Origin: Clostridium sulfidigenes
GTDB taxonomy: Bacteria > Bacillota > Clostridia > Clostridiales > Clostridiaceae
DNA length: 64,000 bases
Assembly (NCBI RefSeq): GCF_000732635.1
Contig: NZ_JPMD01000014.1
Coordinates: 62,001-126,000, forward strand
Direction of reading: 5' to 3'
The notes beneath the pieces were generated by a model, which was not told where the DNA came from, did no database searches, and saw nothing but the letters and a program-made list of their open reading frames with translations. Of this stretch, positions 18,312 through 27,072 are shown piece after piece (position 1 is the stretch's first letter; the number at the start of each line of letters is the position of its first letter). The translations under genes were made by a program, and so were the position numbers.

Positions 18312-18725
18312 TCACTTTGAATTATTTTCTACTGCTGCTACTGCTTCGATTTCTACCAATTGATTTGCATATCCTAATACTGTAACTCCAAATAAGGTGC
18401 TTGGAACATCATGATTACCAAACTCTTTTATTATTGTTTCCCATGCAGTTACCAAATCTGACTGATTTTGAGATGCTACAAGAACTCTTGTATAAACAAT
18501 GTCTTCCAAAGTTGCCCCACAGTCCTTCAGTGCTTCCTTCAAATTCTCTACACAAAGTTTTGCCTGAAGCTCATAATCACTCAAATTAGGTACTTCTCCA
18601 TCTCTATTAATGGGACATGCACCCGCCAAAAATAATAAGTCCATTCCTGAAGGTATGCGTCCAGCATAAGCATAATCTACTGGAGCTAAATTTGTAGAAT
18701 GAATTAATGATATTTTTTTATTCAT
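18312..18725 (-). CDS. RidA/YjgF-family protein
   Basis: The 137-residue protein follows the RidA fold: FLAGACPINRDGEV, QAKLCVENLKEALKDCGATL, and NQLVEIEAVAAV. Where RidA proper has the catalytic arginine in P-x-R-S, this protein reads VPSTLFGVTVLG, so it lacks the residue needed for imine deaminase activity and belongs to another YjgF subgroup. Homotrimeric structure is expected. Single gene with a family A terminator. Confidence 0.85.
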   Translation of the reverse strand: MNKKISLIHSTNLAPVDYAYAGRIPSGMDLLFLAGACPINRDGEVPNLSDYELQAKLCVENLKEALKDCGATLEDIVYTRVLVASQNQSDLVTAWETIIKEFGNHDVPSTLFGVTVLGYANQLVEIEAVAAVENNSK

Positions 18726-18864
18726 TTTGACTCTCTCCTTTTGTTCTAATATCTACGAGAATAATTACAAATTCATTTTTAAAATGAATTTTATGTTCAA
18801 TATCATTTTAAAGCTTCCATATTTTTTAAGAAAGATAATAATCGTTTCTATATCATCTTTTATA

Positions 18865-18900
18865 CAAAAGCTACCACACATTACAAGAGTGGTAGCTTTT
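18865..18900 (-). terminator. Intrinsic terminator after the CD3324-family gene
   Basis: AAAGCTACCAC (18,867-18,877) pairs with GTGGTAGCTTT; the minus strand continues TTGTATAAAAG. Confidence 0.75.
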
Positions 18901-18902
18901 GA

Positions 18903-19172
18903 TTACTTATCCTTTTTATATACAATTTTCTTAATACTACTATGTGAAAGGAAGAATTCTTCAGCAAGATTGCTAATTGATTGCCCACCTATATATTGGT
19001 TTAATATCTTTGCATTTCTAGCTTTTATATAATCTCGGCTTTTAGATTTTTCACCCCATCTTTTTCTCTTTTCAGGAGGGGAAGGGACATATATATATTC
19101 ACCTTGAATATACTTTTGAATTTCTTTAACTAAATCATCTGGTAATATTCTATCAATTCTTACATATTTCAT
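18903..19172 (-). CDS. CD3324-family small helix-turn-helix protein
   Basis: MKYVRIDRILPDDLVKEIQK and YIYVPSPPEKRKRWGEKS followed by a C-terminal helix-turn-helix (IGGQSISNLAEEFFLSHSSI) are characteristic of the clostridial CD3324 family, distantly like Mor transcription activators. Start ATG 19,170-19,172 (M4 of the longest frame) has GGAAG eight bases upstream. A DNA-binding role is likely; targets are unknown. Confidence 0.8.
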   Translation of the reverse strand: MKYVRIDRILPDDLVKEIQKYIQGEYIYVPSPPEKRKRWGEKSKSRDYIKARNAKILNQYIGGQSISNLAEEFFLSHSSIKKIVYKKDK

Positions 19173-19250
19173 AAAGCTCACTTCCTTAAATTTATTATTT
19201 AATTAAGGAAACAAAGCCTGTATATGTATGAATTTATTTATGAAAAGCGA

Positions 19251-19349
19251 CTAAAATCTATCTCTGTGCAAATTGTCGCCCAAACTCATACTTACAGACT
19301 TTGCACAGAGTATTTTAAGCATTTTTCTATCCATGAGATTAATATTCAT
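19251..19349 (-). CDS. Small ORF, 32 codons, unknown
   Basis: MNINLMDRKMLKILCAKS to GDNLHRDRF follows AGGGAG with suitable spacing. The 3' part contains an 11-base inverted repeat (CTCTGTGCAAA with TTTGCACAGAG) around 19,264-19,312, so the region may be a structured element or gene fragment rather than a working gene. Confidence 0.3.
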   Translation of the reverse strand: MNINLMDRKMLKILCAKSVSMSLGDNLHRDRF

Positions 19350-19485
19350 GATATCACACTCCCTATTTGTATTAAGTCAATTATATTATTTATTAAGACG
19401 ATACGCAATTTTTAAAGAACATAATTTATTATCTAGTTCGCAAATCCTACAAATTGCATAATATATTTGAATTACAAAACAAAAA

Positions 19486-19514
19486 TACCGCATATTCATT
19501 TGAATAATACGGTA
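19486..19514 (-). terminator. Family A terminator after the metal ATPase
   Basis: TACCGCATATTCA with TGAATAATACGGTA, imperfect stem, followed on the minus strand by TTTTTGTTTTG. Near-identical hairpins follow several unrelated genes in the window. Confidence 0.8.
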
Positions 19515-19581
19515 TTTTAGATACGTTATTTAATTATATATTTGTTACGCTATTTAAGAATATTGAGATCTAAGAATTAAT

Positions 19582-22071
19582 TTATTGCGCTGTTTTCATT
19601 GCTCTCATGGAGTTTAGTACCGCAATTAGTGTTACACCTACATCACCAAATACAGCCTCCCACATAGTTCCTAATCCAAGAGCTACAAGTACTAATATTA
19701 TTGCTTTAATACCTAAAGCAAAAACAATATTTTGCATTACTATTGCTCTTGTTTTCTTAGCTATTTTTATTGCAGATGCAATCTTTGAAGGTTCATCAGT
19801 CATTATTACAACGTCAGCAGCTTCTATTGCCGCATCTGATCCAACACCACCCATAGCTATCCCAATATCTGCTCTTGCTAAAACTGGAGCATCATTTATT
19901 CCATCACCAACAAATATTAACTTGCCTTTAGAGGATTTTTCTTTATCTAATGCTTCTACTTTTTCAACCTTTTGATCTGGTAATAACTCTGAATATACTT
20001 CATCTAACCCTAATTGCTTGGCAACTTTAGTTCCAACAACTTTATTATCTCCTGTAAGCATAACAGTTTTTCTAACACCAATTTCTTTTAAAGCTTTAAT
20101 TGCCTTAGCTGAATCTTCTTTCACTTCATCTGAGATAACTATATATCCTGCATACTCTTTATTAACAGCAACATGCACTACAGTACCTATTGTTTCAACT
20201 TGTGCATAGGATATATTTTCTTTATTCATTAACTTATAATTACCTGCTAAAACTTCTTTTCCTAAAACAGTGGCTTTTACACCATGTCCTGAAATCTCTT
20301 CATAATTTTCAATTGATTGATTATCTATTTCCTTACTATATGCTTTAACAATAGAAGTTGCTATTGAATGATTAGAAAAGCTCTCAGCAAAGGCTGCATA
20401 AGTGATAAGTTCGTCCCTTGATACATTGCCTTGAGGTTGTATTTCTGTCACCTTAAATACCCCCTTAGTTAATGTTCCAGTTTTATCAAATACTACAACT
20501 TCTACATTATTTAATGCCTCAAGGTAGTTTCCACCTTTAACAAGTATTCCATTTTTTGAAGCTCCACCTATACCACCAAAGAAACCAAGGGGAATAGATA
20601 CAACTAAAGCACATGGGCAAGATACTACTAAAAAGGCTAATGCTCTATATATCCACTCTGAGAAGGTAGCTCCACTTATAAATAGTGGTGGTAATACAGC
20701 TAATGCTAATGCTGAGAAAACCACAGCAGGTGTATAATATCTTGCAAATTTAGTTATAAAGTTTTCTGTGGGAGCTTTTTTACTACTTGCATTTTGAACT
20801 AAATCAAGTATCTTAGCAATAGTAGAATCTCCAAATTCTTTTTCTACTTCTATAGTTAATAGTCCATTTTTATTAATAACTCCGCCTAGTATATTATCTC
20901 CTATTTCTACCTCTCTAGGAACTGATTCACCAGTAAGTGCAGAAGTATCTACCATAGAAATTCCTTCAATTACTTTACCATCTAGAGGAACCTTTTCCCC
21001 AGGTCTTACAACTATAATGTCACCTATATTAACCTCTTCTGGTGATACCTTTTTAATATCACTACCAATTTTTAAGTTCGCAAAATCCGGTCTTATATCC
21101 ATTAATTCTGCTATGGATTTTCTTGAGCGATTTACAGCCATACCTTGGAATATTTCACCTAATTGATAGAATAGCATAACTGCTACACCTTCTGGGAACT
21201 CACCAATAGCAAAAGCTCCTATAGTAGCTATACTCATAAGGAAGTTTTCATCAAAAATTTGACCTCCTCTAATATTTTTCAGTGCTCTTAACACAACTTC
21301 TCCACCAACAAGGAGATAACTAACTAAAAACAATGATAACTCAACATAAAAATTAAATTTAAAAGCTGTAGCAATGGCAAAAATTGCTGCGCCAACTCCA
21401 AGTCTTACAAATTCCTTTTTGCTATTTTCATGCTCATGATCATGATTATGATCATGGGATCTTTGCTTTCTGTTCTGATTTCCTTCTTCAACATATACTT
21501 TTACATCGGGTTCAATCCTTTTAACAATTTGTTTAACCATTTCAACAATGTTATCTTTATCGCTATTGTTTTCCAATTCTAGAATAAGTTTTTGAGCTAC
21601 AAAATCAACTATAGCACTACTAACATTAGTAATATTTTGAGATTCCTTTTCAATTTTTGATGCGCAATTTGCACAGCATAACCCCTCAAGAATTATCACT
21701 AATTTATTTGACTTTCCTATAGTCTTTTCCTTAACCTTTACATGTGATTCAATTTTGTTTATGGACTCTATAGATGAAGCAATTAACTCATTAACTTTAC
21801 TTATTTCTTCTAATTCCATAGTTAAAGTTTTAGTGACAAAGTTTACTGATGCATTTGCAATTCCATCAATACTATTTAGCTTTGTCTCTATTTTTGATGC
21901 ACAATGTGCACAGTCTAGCCCTTCCAAAATAAATTGCTTTTTTATTTCTCCAACGTTTTTCTTTGTCGCTGTTCTCAGTTCCATAATCGTATTTGATTTA
22001 TTACTTGATTGAGATTTTATTTGTAATGATTTATCTTCTTTAACGTTAGGTTTTAAAACTTTATTACTCAT
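19582..22071 (-). CDS. cadA: Heavy-metal P1B-type ATPase, CadA-like
   Basis: Two N-terminal heavy-metal-binding domains carry DCAHC (near residue 56) and CCANC (near 136), then a histidine-rich linker HDHNHDHEHE (about 208-216). The ATPase core has TGES, the transport motif SCPCALVVS (487-489 CPC), DKTGTLTKG (531-535), MLTGDN and GDGINDAP. CPC with histidine-rich linker fits Zn/Cd/Pb efflux. M3 is preferred as start since AGGGGG lies seven bases before it. It follows cadC after about 20 bases, so the repressor and pump are one operon. Length of about 829 residues includes the duplicated HMA domain. Confidence 0.93.
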   Translation of the reverse strand: MSNKVLKPNVKEDKSLQIKSQSSNKSNTIMELRTATKKNVGEIKKQFILEGLDCAHCASKIETKLNSIDGIANASVNFVTKTLTMELEEISKVNELIASSIESINKIESHVKVKEKTIGKSNKLVIILEGLCCANCASKIEKESQNITNVSSAIVDFVAQKLILELENNSDKDNIVEMVKQIVKRIEPDVKVYVEEGNQNRKQRSHDHNHDHEHENSKKEFVRLGVGAAIFAIATAFKFNFYVELSLFLVSYLLVGGEVVLRALKNIRGGQIFDENFLMSIATIGAFAIGEFPEGVAVMLFYQLGEIFQGMAVNRSRKSIAELMDIRPDFANLKIGSDIKKVSPEEVNIGDIIVVRPGEKVPLDGKVIEGISMVDTSALTGESVPREVEIGDNILGGVINKNGLLTIEVEKEFGDSTIAKILDLVQNASSKKAPTENFITKFARYYTPAVVFSALALAVLPPLFISGATFSEWIYRALAFLVVSCPCALVVSIPLGFFGGIGGASKNGILVKGGNYLEALNNVEVVVFDKTGTLTKGVFKVTEIQPQGNVSRDELITYAAFAESFSNHSIATSIVKAYSKEIDNQSIENYEEISGHGVKATVLGKEVLAGNYKLMNKENISYAQVETIGTVVHVAVNKEYAGYIVISDEVKEDSAKAIKALKEIGVRKTVMLTGDNKVVGTKVAKQLGLDEVYSELLPDQKVEKVEALDKEKSSKGKLIFVGDGINDAPVLARADIGIAMGGVGSDAAIEAADVVIMTDEPSKIASAIKIAKKTRAIVMQNIVFALGIKAIILVLVALGLGTMWEAVFGDVGVTLIAVLNSMRAMKTAQ

Positions 22072-22091
22072 TCCCATGCCCCCTAAATTCC

Positions 22092-22460
22092 TTATTTCTC
22101 ATATAAATGTTCTAATCCTTGATCAAATATCCCCTTAACATGATCATCATCTAAGGAATAGTATACAACCTTACCTTCTTTTCTATTCTTAACCAACCTA
22201 GTTTGTTTAAGAACTCTCAACTGATGGGATATTGCTGATTGGTTCATTCCAAGTAGTGCCGCAATATCACAAACACACATTTCTGCTTGGAATAATGCAC
22301 AAATAATTTTTATTCTTGTACTATCTCCAAAAACCTTAAATAAATCTGCTAATTCATATAAATCTTCTTCATCTGGAATAGTTTCCTTTACTCTCTTAAT
22401 CACATCTTCATGGATAGTATTACAATTACAGGTATTAATTATTTCATTTTCGTTATTCAT
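22092..22460 (-). CDS. cadC: ArsR/SmtB-family metal-responsive repressor, CadC-like
   Basis: A winged helix-turn-helix protein of 122 residues with LADLFKVFGDSTRIKIICAL and MNQSAISHQLRVLK as recognition helix. Cysteines in the N-terminal NTCNCNTIH and the EMCVCD motif provide a CadC-type alpha3N thiolate site for Cd/Pb/Zn. Acidic and histidine residues in DDDHVKGIFDQGLEH could form an alpha5 zinc site. Its own promoter and operator-like palindrome lie directly upstream, implying autoregulation of the operon. Confidence 0.92.
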   Translation of the reverse strand: MNNENEIINTCNCNTIHEDVIKRVKETIPDEEDLYELADLFKVFGDSTRIKIICALFQAEMCVCDIAALLGMNQSAISHQLRVLKQTRLVKNRKEGKVVYYSLDDDHVKGIFDQGLEHLYEK

Positions 22461-22482
22461 TTATATATCACCTCATCAGAAT

Positions 22483-22543
22483 GTATGCACACATGTTCAT
22501 ATGTTTATATATTCAGTATATGTATCTTTTTCATATTTGTCAA
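22483..22543 (-). promoter_or_regulatory. cadC promoter and operator
   Basis: On the minus strand TTGACA (22,538-22,543) and TATACT (22,515-22,520) are 17 bases apart. Just downstream, ATATGAACA-TG-TGTGCATAC (22,483-22,502) is an imperfect 9-2-9 palindrome of the SmtB/CadC operator type, placed over the start of transcription. Confidence 0.75.
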
Positions 22544-22712
22544 ATATTTTTATTATAATTTTAAAAATATTTTTCAAAATAAAAGAGGCTGTATATTTAT
22601 GTTATATGAAAGATATCTAATACAGCATTATTCAATTTATAAAGATCATATTTTACTAATTGACTTGCATTATCTGCAAATTTAATAATATAACTAAATT
22701 GAGAAATAAAAA

Positions 22713-22748
22713 ACTACCGTAAAATTCAATTCTGAATAATACGGTAGT
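22713..22748 (-). terminator. Family A terminator after the phosphoesterase gene
   Basis: ACTACCGTA-AAATTCA with TGAATAATACGGTAGT, followed by TTTTTTATTTC on the minus strand. Confidence 0.8.
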
Positions 22749-22767
22749 TTAGGAAATCATAAAAATA

Positions 22768-23682
22768 CTATATATCCTTTAAAGAAGATACCTTTGGTAG
22801 TATAGAACGACCATTCCACCTATCACCAATGCCCAAGTCTTTTGGGGAGACATTTTGGTAGCTTCCATTGATGCCTTGTATATGTATGCCACCATCTTTG
22901 TTAATGGTAACAATGGCATATAGCCCCTCATTATATAATACTAAATCTTTTAAAAAAGGGTAATCTTCATGTATTTCCTTTGAGTAAGGGAAATGCTCGT
23001 ATTCAGGCCCCACCCATATATATGACATAGCATTAAGGCCAAAGTAATATGTTTGTCCTATTTTTTCAAGAGAATCTCCATGATCATGACCATTTACGCA
23101 TAAAAGCACCTTTTTTCCTGTATCATTTACTCTGTTTATCAAATCTCTAACTTCACCCTTGTTATATACTCCTCTTTTAGCAAATTCATTTTCAAAACTA
23201 TGGTGTGAAAAAATAATGTAATACTCACTATCATCATTGAACTGCTCTTCCAGCCAATTAAATTCATAATCTGGAATAATTGGATATATGTACCGTGACT
23301 TATCATAGTTTCTCTTACAATAGGGTATATATCCATTATCAGTTTTTATAAAACATGTATCTAATACAATGAACTTAATCTTGTCCATTTTAAATGAATA
23401 ATAACTATTGTCCATTTTTAAAAACTTCATAACCTCTTCTCTTGGGAATGAATCAGAATCATGATTTCCAATGGTATGATAATAAGGCTTCCCTATACTA
23501 TCAAGGATATTAAGTAAAAATCGATTTTCTTCTTTAGGTATACAAAAATCCCCAAGTTGAATAACAAAATCAATATCTTGATTCTTTACATCAGTAATTA
23601 AGTTTTCAAGTCTTTCATAACCATCATGAATATGATCATAATGTAAATCAGTAAATACTGCAAATTTAATGCTATCTATCAA
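22768..23682 (-). CDS. Calcineurin-like metallophosphoesterase
   Basis: The five metal-ligand blocks are present in order: FTDLHYDH, QLGDFC, GNHD, SHHS and VNGHDHGD. Length and motif spacing fit single-domain bacterial phosphoesterases. A TTG at 23,680-23,682, five bases after AGGAGG, is the best start; longer frames begin at TTG or ATG without ribosome sites. Its last 19 codons recur as an orphan fragment at 32,515-32,571. Confidence 0.88.
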   Translation of the reverse strand: MIDSIKFAVFTDLHYDHIHDGYERLENLITDVKNQDIDFVIQLGDFCIPKEENRFLLNILDSIGKPYYHTIGNHDSDSFPREEVMKFLKMDNSYYSFKMDKIKFIVLDTCFIKTDNGYIPYCKRNYDKSRYIYPIIPDYEFNWLEEQFNDDSEYYIIFSHHSFENEFAKRGVYNKGEVRDLINRVNDTGKKVLLCVNGHDHGDSLEKIGQTYYFGLNAMSYIWVGPEYEHFPYSKEIHEDYPFLKDLVLYNEGLYAIVTINKDGGIHIQGINGSYQNVSPKDLGIGDRWNGRSILPKVSSLKDI

Positions 23683-23781
23683 TATATCCTCCTTCATATT
23701 TCCACATAGAGTTATGTGATAATCACCAGGTGAAATTCCTTGCAATTATATATTTACAATTACTATACTTTAAATGTGTTT

Positions 23782-24351
23782 CTAAAATTTATATTTAAAA
23801 TATTCCCTAATGAAGTTAGCCATAGGATTTTCTTCATCTTCATCTCCTATGTAGTCTAAGTCTGAATCATAAAAATATAAATAAGCTATACTTTTTTTAT
23901 CTTCAGACACTCCAATCATTCCAAAAGATTTAGGGAATTCCGTATTTGAAGTATCATTTTCGTCTACAACTCTAAAATCATAGCTTTTCAAAGAAAACTC
24001 ATATTCTGGAATATAATATTTACTTTCATCAAAACTGGACTTGATTTTTTTATCTAAAAAAGTATATTGCTCGTCTATTTTCTTCTTTTCACTCTCAAAA
24101 GTATTATCATCATATTTTACAATTAATGCAACAGAGTCAGATTCAAAAATCAATAGGGATTTATGTGTATATCTATATTTGATATCCTCATATTTAGGCA
24201 AGTCATCTAGCTCTGGCATAATATCTTTCGCATTTGAATCAATTGTTTTCCCAGTATTGAGATAATTATCAATTTTTGAACTTGAATTACTACAACCAGT
24301 AATACAAAGAATAAACGTAATTATCATAACAATTAAATATTTTTTTCTCAT
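23782..24351 (-). CDS. Hypothetical lipoprotein
   Basis: A lipoprotein signal peptide, MRKKYLIVMIITFILCITGC, is followed by serine-rich and then acidic sequence of 189 residues in total. The lipobox cysteine is residue 20. The mature part is rich in Asp/Glu/Tyr with strands such as SLLIFESDSVALIVKY. Family unknown. GAGGTG precedes the ATG. Surface-exposed on the membrane by inference. Confidence 0.75.
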   Translation of the reverse strand: MRKKYLIVMIITFILCITGCSNSSSKIDNYLNTGKTIDSNAKDIMPELDDLPKYEDIKYRYTHKSLLIFESDSVALIVKYDDNTFESEKKKIDEQYTFLDKKIKSSFDESKYYIPEYEFSLKSYDFRVVDENDTSNTEFPKSFGMIGVSEDKKSIAYLYFYDSDLDYIGDEDEENPMANFIREYFKYKF

Positions 24352-24445
24352 TTAAAATCACCTCTTCTAAAAATAAATAGTCCTGAATTCTTAAAATGTC
24401 ATTTGCTAAATTTTAGTTCCTAAAACTTACAATTCATTACCTACA

Positions 24446-24526
24446 TCATAAAGGTAGCCAATTTATCCCATGACTATCAGATTTTAATACTCCATCTCCT
24501 TCAAAGTGGGGCAAAGAACTCCATCC
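24446..24526 (-). pseudogene. C-terminal coding remnant, same family as 1,195-1,262
   Basis: The minus strand reads PHFEGDGVLKSDSHGINWLP then a stop, aligned with the remnant beside the 6S RNA. No start codon or ribosome site is attached. Confidence 0.35.
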
Positions 24527-24597
24527 ATTATAACATAATTAGTATAAAATGTATATTAAAGCAAAATAGCCTTGATTTTTAATCAAAGCCATTAAAT
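24525..24597 (-). repeat. Family B promoter-like repeat with adjacent terminator
   Basis: ATTATAACATAATTAGTATA then AAATGTATATTAAAGC is a family B promoter-like element upstream of the lipoprotein gene. AATGGCTTTGA with TCAAGGCTATTTTG just above it is the terminator of the cytochrome b5-like gene. Confidence 0.6.
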
Positions 24598-24600
24598 AAT

Positions 24601-24891
24601 TTATTCTCTAAGCACTCCAACTTTAGGCAATTTATCAAGTTTAGTCATTACATGACAAGCCTTAAATTCACTGGTTAAATCTTGACCTGCAGTATTACCA
24701 AAGTGTTTTCCACCAGCCCACTCTGCTACTTTGCTCACATCATATACTATACCTTCAATTGCCACATAGGTAGGTTTTCCGTTACTTCCATCATATTGTG
24801 CTAACTCTTCTAATGTAAATTCTTTCTGTTGTCTAGAGTAATTATGTCCTATAAGTTCTTCAATGGTTTTTAAATCAAAATAAAGTGCCAT
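24601..24891 (-). CDS. Cytochrome b5-like heme-binding domain protein
   Basis: EFTLEELAQYDGSNGKPTYV and VAIEGIVYDVSKVAEW are the cytochrome b5 core; GGKHFGNTAGQDLTSEF follows. The classic HPGG ligand region is altered to AGGKHFG, as in MAPR-like and clostridial soluble b5-domain proteins, so heme binding may use another residue. 96 residues, no membrane anchor. AGAGGT lies just before the ATG. Confidence 0.85.
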   Translation of the reverse strand: MALYFDLKTIEELIGHNYSRQQKEFTLEELAQYDGSNGKPTYVAIEGIVYDVSKVAEWAGGKHFGNTAGQDLTSEFKACHVMTKLDKLPKVGVLRE

Positions 24892-25096
24892 ATATACCTC
24901 TAAAATATTTATATATATAGCATATGATTATACTTGAGAAGTTGTTCAATTAATTGCTTTTTTAAATATATTGATCAATAGATTGAAACCTAATCATCTA
25001 ATATGCCTTTATTTCTTATTTATCTAATAAAATATCTGTAGACATTTATTTATGGGAATCATTTCTACAAACAATATTTGAATAATAATTAGCCTA

Positions 25097-25124
25097 TTAC
25101 AAATAATAAATTTTGTACTATAAA
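25097..25124 (+). promoter_or_regulatory. Promoter of the cysteine-rich protein gene
   Basis: TTACAA and TATAAA separated by 16 bases, with AGGAGG at 25,133-25,138 and the ATG at 25,147. No clear copper-repressor operator is visible. Confidence 0.45.
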
Positions 25125-25146
25125 ACTATTTTAGGAGGACTATATA

Positions 25147-25494
25147 ATGGGAATAGTAACTAATTCAACAGACAAATTTCAACCATGTATTGATGAATGT
25201 AACAAATGTGCACAGGCATGTCATGAGTGCTTTACAGCATGTTTAAACGAGCCTGATGTTGCAGCAAGAAAGAAATGTATAAGCATTCTTACCGAATGTG
25301 CATGTATGTGCCAAATGTCATCAGCAATGATGTCTATGAATGGCCAATTTACAAAAGAACACTGTCAACTTTGTGCTACTGTTTGTGATAAATGTGCTCA
25401 AGAATGTGAAATGTTTAAAGATGACCATTGTCAAAAATGTGCTCAAGAATGCAAAAAATGTGCTACTGAATGTAAAAACATGGCTAGCATGTAA
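25147..25494 (+). CDS. Cysteine-rich four-helix-bundle copper-storage-like protein (DUF326/Csp)
   Basis: The 115-residue protein contains 20 cysteines, most in CxxxC or CxxC pairs along predicted helices (CIDECNKCAQACHECFTAC; CQLCATVCDKCAQEC; CQKCAQECKKCATEC). This is the pattern of Csp copper-storage proteins, which line a four-helix bundle with thiolates to hold many Cu(I) ions. No signal peptide, so cytosolic as in Csp3. Strong AGGAGG site. It is one of few plus-strand genes and is convergent with the reductase-like gene. Confidence 0.88.
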   Translation: MGIVTNSTDKFQPCIDECNKCAQACHECFTACLNEPDVAARKKCISILTECACMCQMSSAMMSMNGQFTKEHCQLCATVCDKCAQECEMFKDDHCQKCAQECKKCATECKNMASM

Positions 25495-25510
25495 TAACCT
25501 ATAATATAGA

Positions 25511-25545
25511 AGCCAATAGTGTTATACTACTGGCTTTTGTACTAT
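25511..25545 (+). terminator. Intrinsic terminator of the cysteine-rich protein gene
   Basis: AGCCAATAGT with ACTACTGGCT, one mismatch, then TTTGTACTATTTT. Confidence 0.7.
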
Positions 25546-25551
25546 TTTAAA

Positions 25552-25637
25552 TTACCTTTAGTGTAATTAGTACTATACTAATTACACTTCTCAACTCCAT
25601 CTTACAAATAGTACATCATTTAAGAAAATTGTGAACT
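25552..25637. repeat. Perfect 13-bp palindrome and family D 3' flank
   Basis: AGTGTAATTAGTA-CTA-TACTAATTACACT (25,560-25,588) is an exact 13-bp inverted repeat. The adjoining text TTACACTTCTCAA, TCTTACA, AGTACATC and AAGAA-ATTGTG resembles 40,722-40,787. Both copies lie at the 3' ends of unrelated minus-strand genes. Confidence 0.6.
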
Positions 25638-25651
25638 AAATATCAATTGTT

Positions 25652-26182
25652 TTATTTCATCTCGTAATGGAGTTCAACAAATTGATTGAATCTCCTTATC
25701 CCCTTTAACTTTAGTTCTAACTCAAAATCATTTTTTTTAAATAAAGGTATTCCATGACCTATTAGTGTAGGTGATATAGTAATAATAAATTCGTCAACTA
25801 ACCTTTCTTTAATAAAAGAATTTAGAAGAACACCACCGCCAACAAGCCATATGTTTCCTCCATCCAGTCTTTTGATTTTATTTGTAAATTCCACTACATC
25901 TTGATTAATAAATTCTACATTTTCATTCTTACCTTTTTCTGATTTAGAAAATACATAACACTTTTTATTCTTGTAAGGAAATTTACCTTTTTCTTTTTCA
26001 ATTATCCAGTCATAAGTTCTTTTACCAATTAAAATAGTATCAACTGTATTGTAGAATTCAGAATATCCATTATCTCCTTCGCCTTCAGTTTTAAACAACC
26101 ATTCCAAGGAGTCATCTTCTGTCGCTATGTAACCATCTAAACTTGTTGCAATATATAGAACTAATTTTCTATTGTTGTACAT
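25652..26182 (-). CDS. Dihydrofolate-reductase-fold protein (RibD C-terminal type)
   Basis: LVLYIATSLDGYIATEDDSL, TILIGKRTYDW, WLVGGGVLLNSFI and SPTLIGHGIPLF are signature blocks of the RibD C-terminal/YwjB-type reductase family. At 176 residues it is a stand-alone domain using NAD(P)H on an unknown substrate. It is not adjacent to riboflavin or folate genes. Confidence 0.88.
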   Translation of the reverse strand: MYNNRKLVLYIATSLDGYIATEDDSLEWLFKTEGEGDNGYSEFYNTVDTILIGKRTYDWIIEKEKGKFPYKNKKCYVFSKSEKGKNENVEFINQDVVEFTNKIKRLDGGNIWLVGGGVLLNSFIKERLVDEFIITISPTLIGHGIPLFKKNDFELELKLKGIRRFNQFVELHYEMK

Positions 26183-26284
26183 CTATAAACCTCCATATTT
26201 ATAAAATTCAATCTAATTTTAAAACACAATTAGTGAACAATATTCTACTATTACGATTTAAATCCCTATTGTTATATGCATATA

Positions 26285-26405
26285 ATAGCATATATTCCAA
26301 AACTAAACTATTCAGTTTTCAAAGATAATTATATAAGAATGTAGTGTGGTACTACCAATTGGTTATTTCACTATTTGCTTGAATTACAAAATAAAAAATT
26401 ATTTT
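26285..26405 (-). repeat. Family A flank, partial copy
   Basis: CAGTTTTCAAAGATAATTAT, AAGAATGTAGTGTGGTACTA, GGTTATTTCACTATTTGCTT and GAATTACAAAATAAAAAATT match 32,790-32,880. The final hairpin is missing here. Confidence 0.65.
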
Positions 26406-26484
26406 GTTTTGTAGGTGTTACGACTTATAAGAAATTTCCGTCGTTACGTAGTTTAATTACTGTTTTGGATTTTTTTGGATACTG

Positions 26485-27000
26485 TTACCTTGAACTACTT
26501 TCTACTCCTCGTAATCCTTCTCGTAATTTATCAATTGCATCTATTACTCTATTCATATTTTCTTTGTTATTTAAATTATTTCGTGCATGTAATAATACTG
26601 GTCTTAACGATTCAACTGAATGTCCAAACTCATACATCCATTTATATCTTGGAACTATCCACAAATGAAAATGATGTGTAGTATCTTCATTATAAAAATA
26701 ATATACTTTTTCTATTCCAAGTAATCTTCTCTGTGCATCTCTGATTCTGCATATTAAGTCAATATATTCTAAGCGTTCTTCAGCAGTTAGCTCATCCATG
26801 CAATAAAAATGTCTCTTTGAGGCCAAGATGACTAGTCCAGGTATCGGATAAGCCACATCTTGATGCACGTGAAAATGTTCAGTTTCTATTATAACCCCAC
26901 CAGTTGGTTCTATTAATCCGCTTGTAATTGCACAACTTAAGCACTCTACTTCTAGTTTTCTCCCGTCAGCTAATATAATTTTTCTAGTCAATAAACTCAC
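26485..27000 (-). CDS. HIT-family protein
   Basis: The histidine triad reads HHFHLWIVP, preceded by an alpha/beta region with FHVHQDVAYPIPGLVIL. 171 residues, slightly longer than Fhit/HINT. A CLSC motif near the N-terminus might bind metal as in some HIT enzymes. HIT proteins hydrolyse or transfer nucleotides from nucleotide conjugates. Single gene. Confidence 0.85.
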   Translation of the reverse strand: MSLLTRKIILADGRKLEVECLSCAITSGLIEPTGGVIIETEHFHVHQDVAYPIPGLVILASKRHFYCMDELTAEERLEYIDLICRIRDAQRRLLGIEKVYYFYNEDTTHHFHLWIVPRYKWMYEFGHSVESLRPVLLHARNNLNNKENMNRVIDAIDKLREGLRGVESSSR

Positions 27001-27072
27001 CTCTTAAATTAAACTGTTTTATGATTCTCAATGATTCACTACTTAAAGCTAAGTCAACAAATTCTGCTTTTT

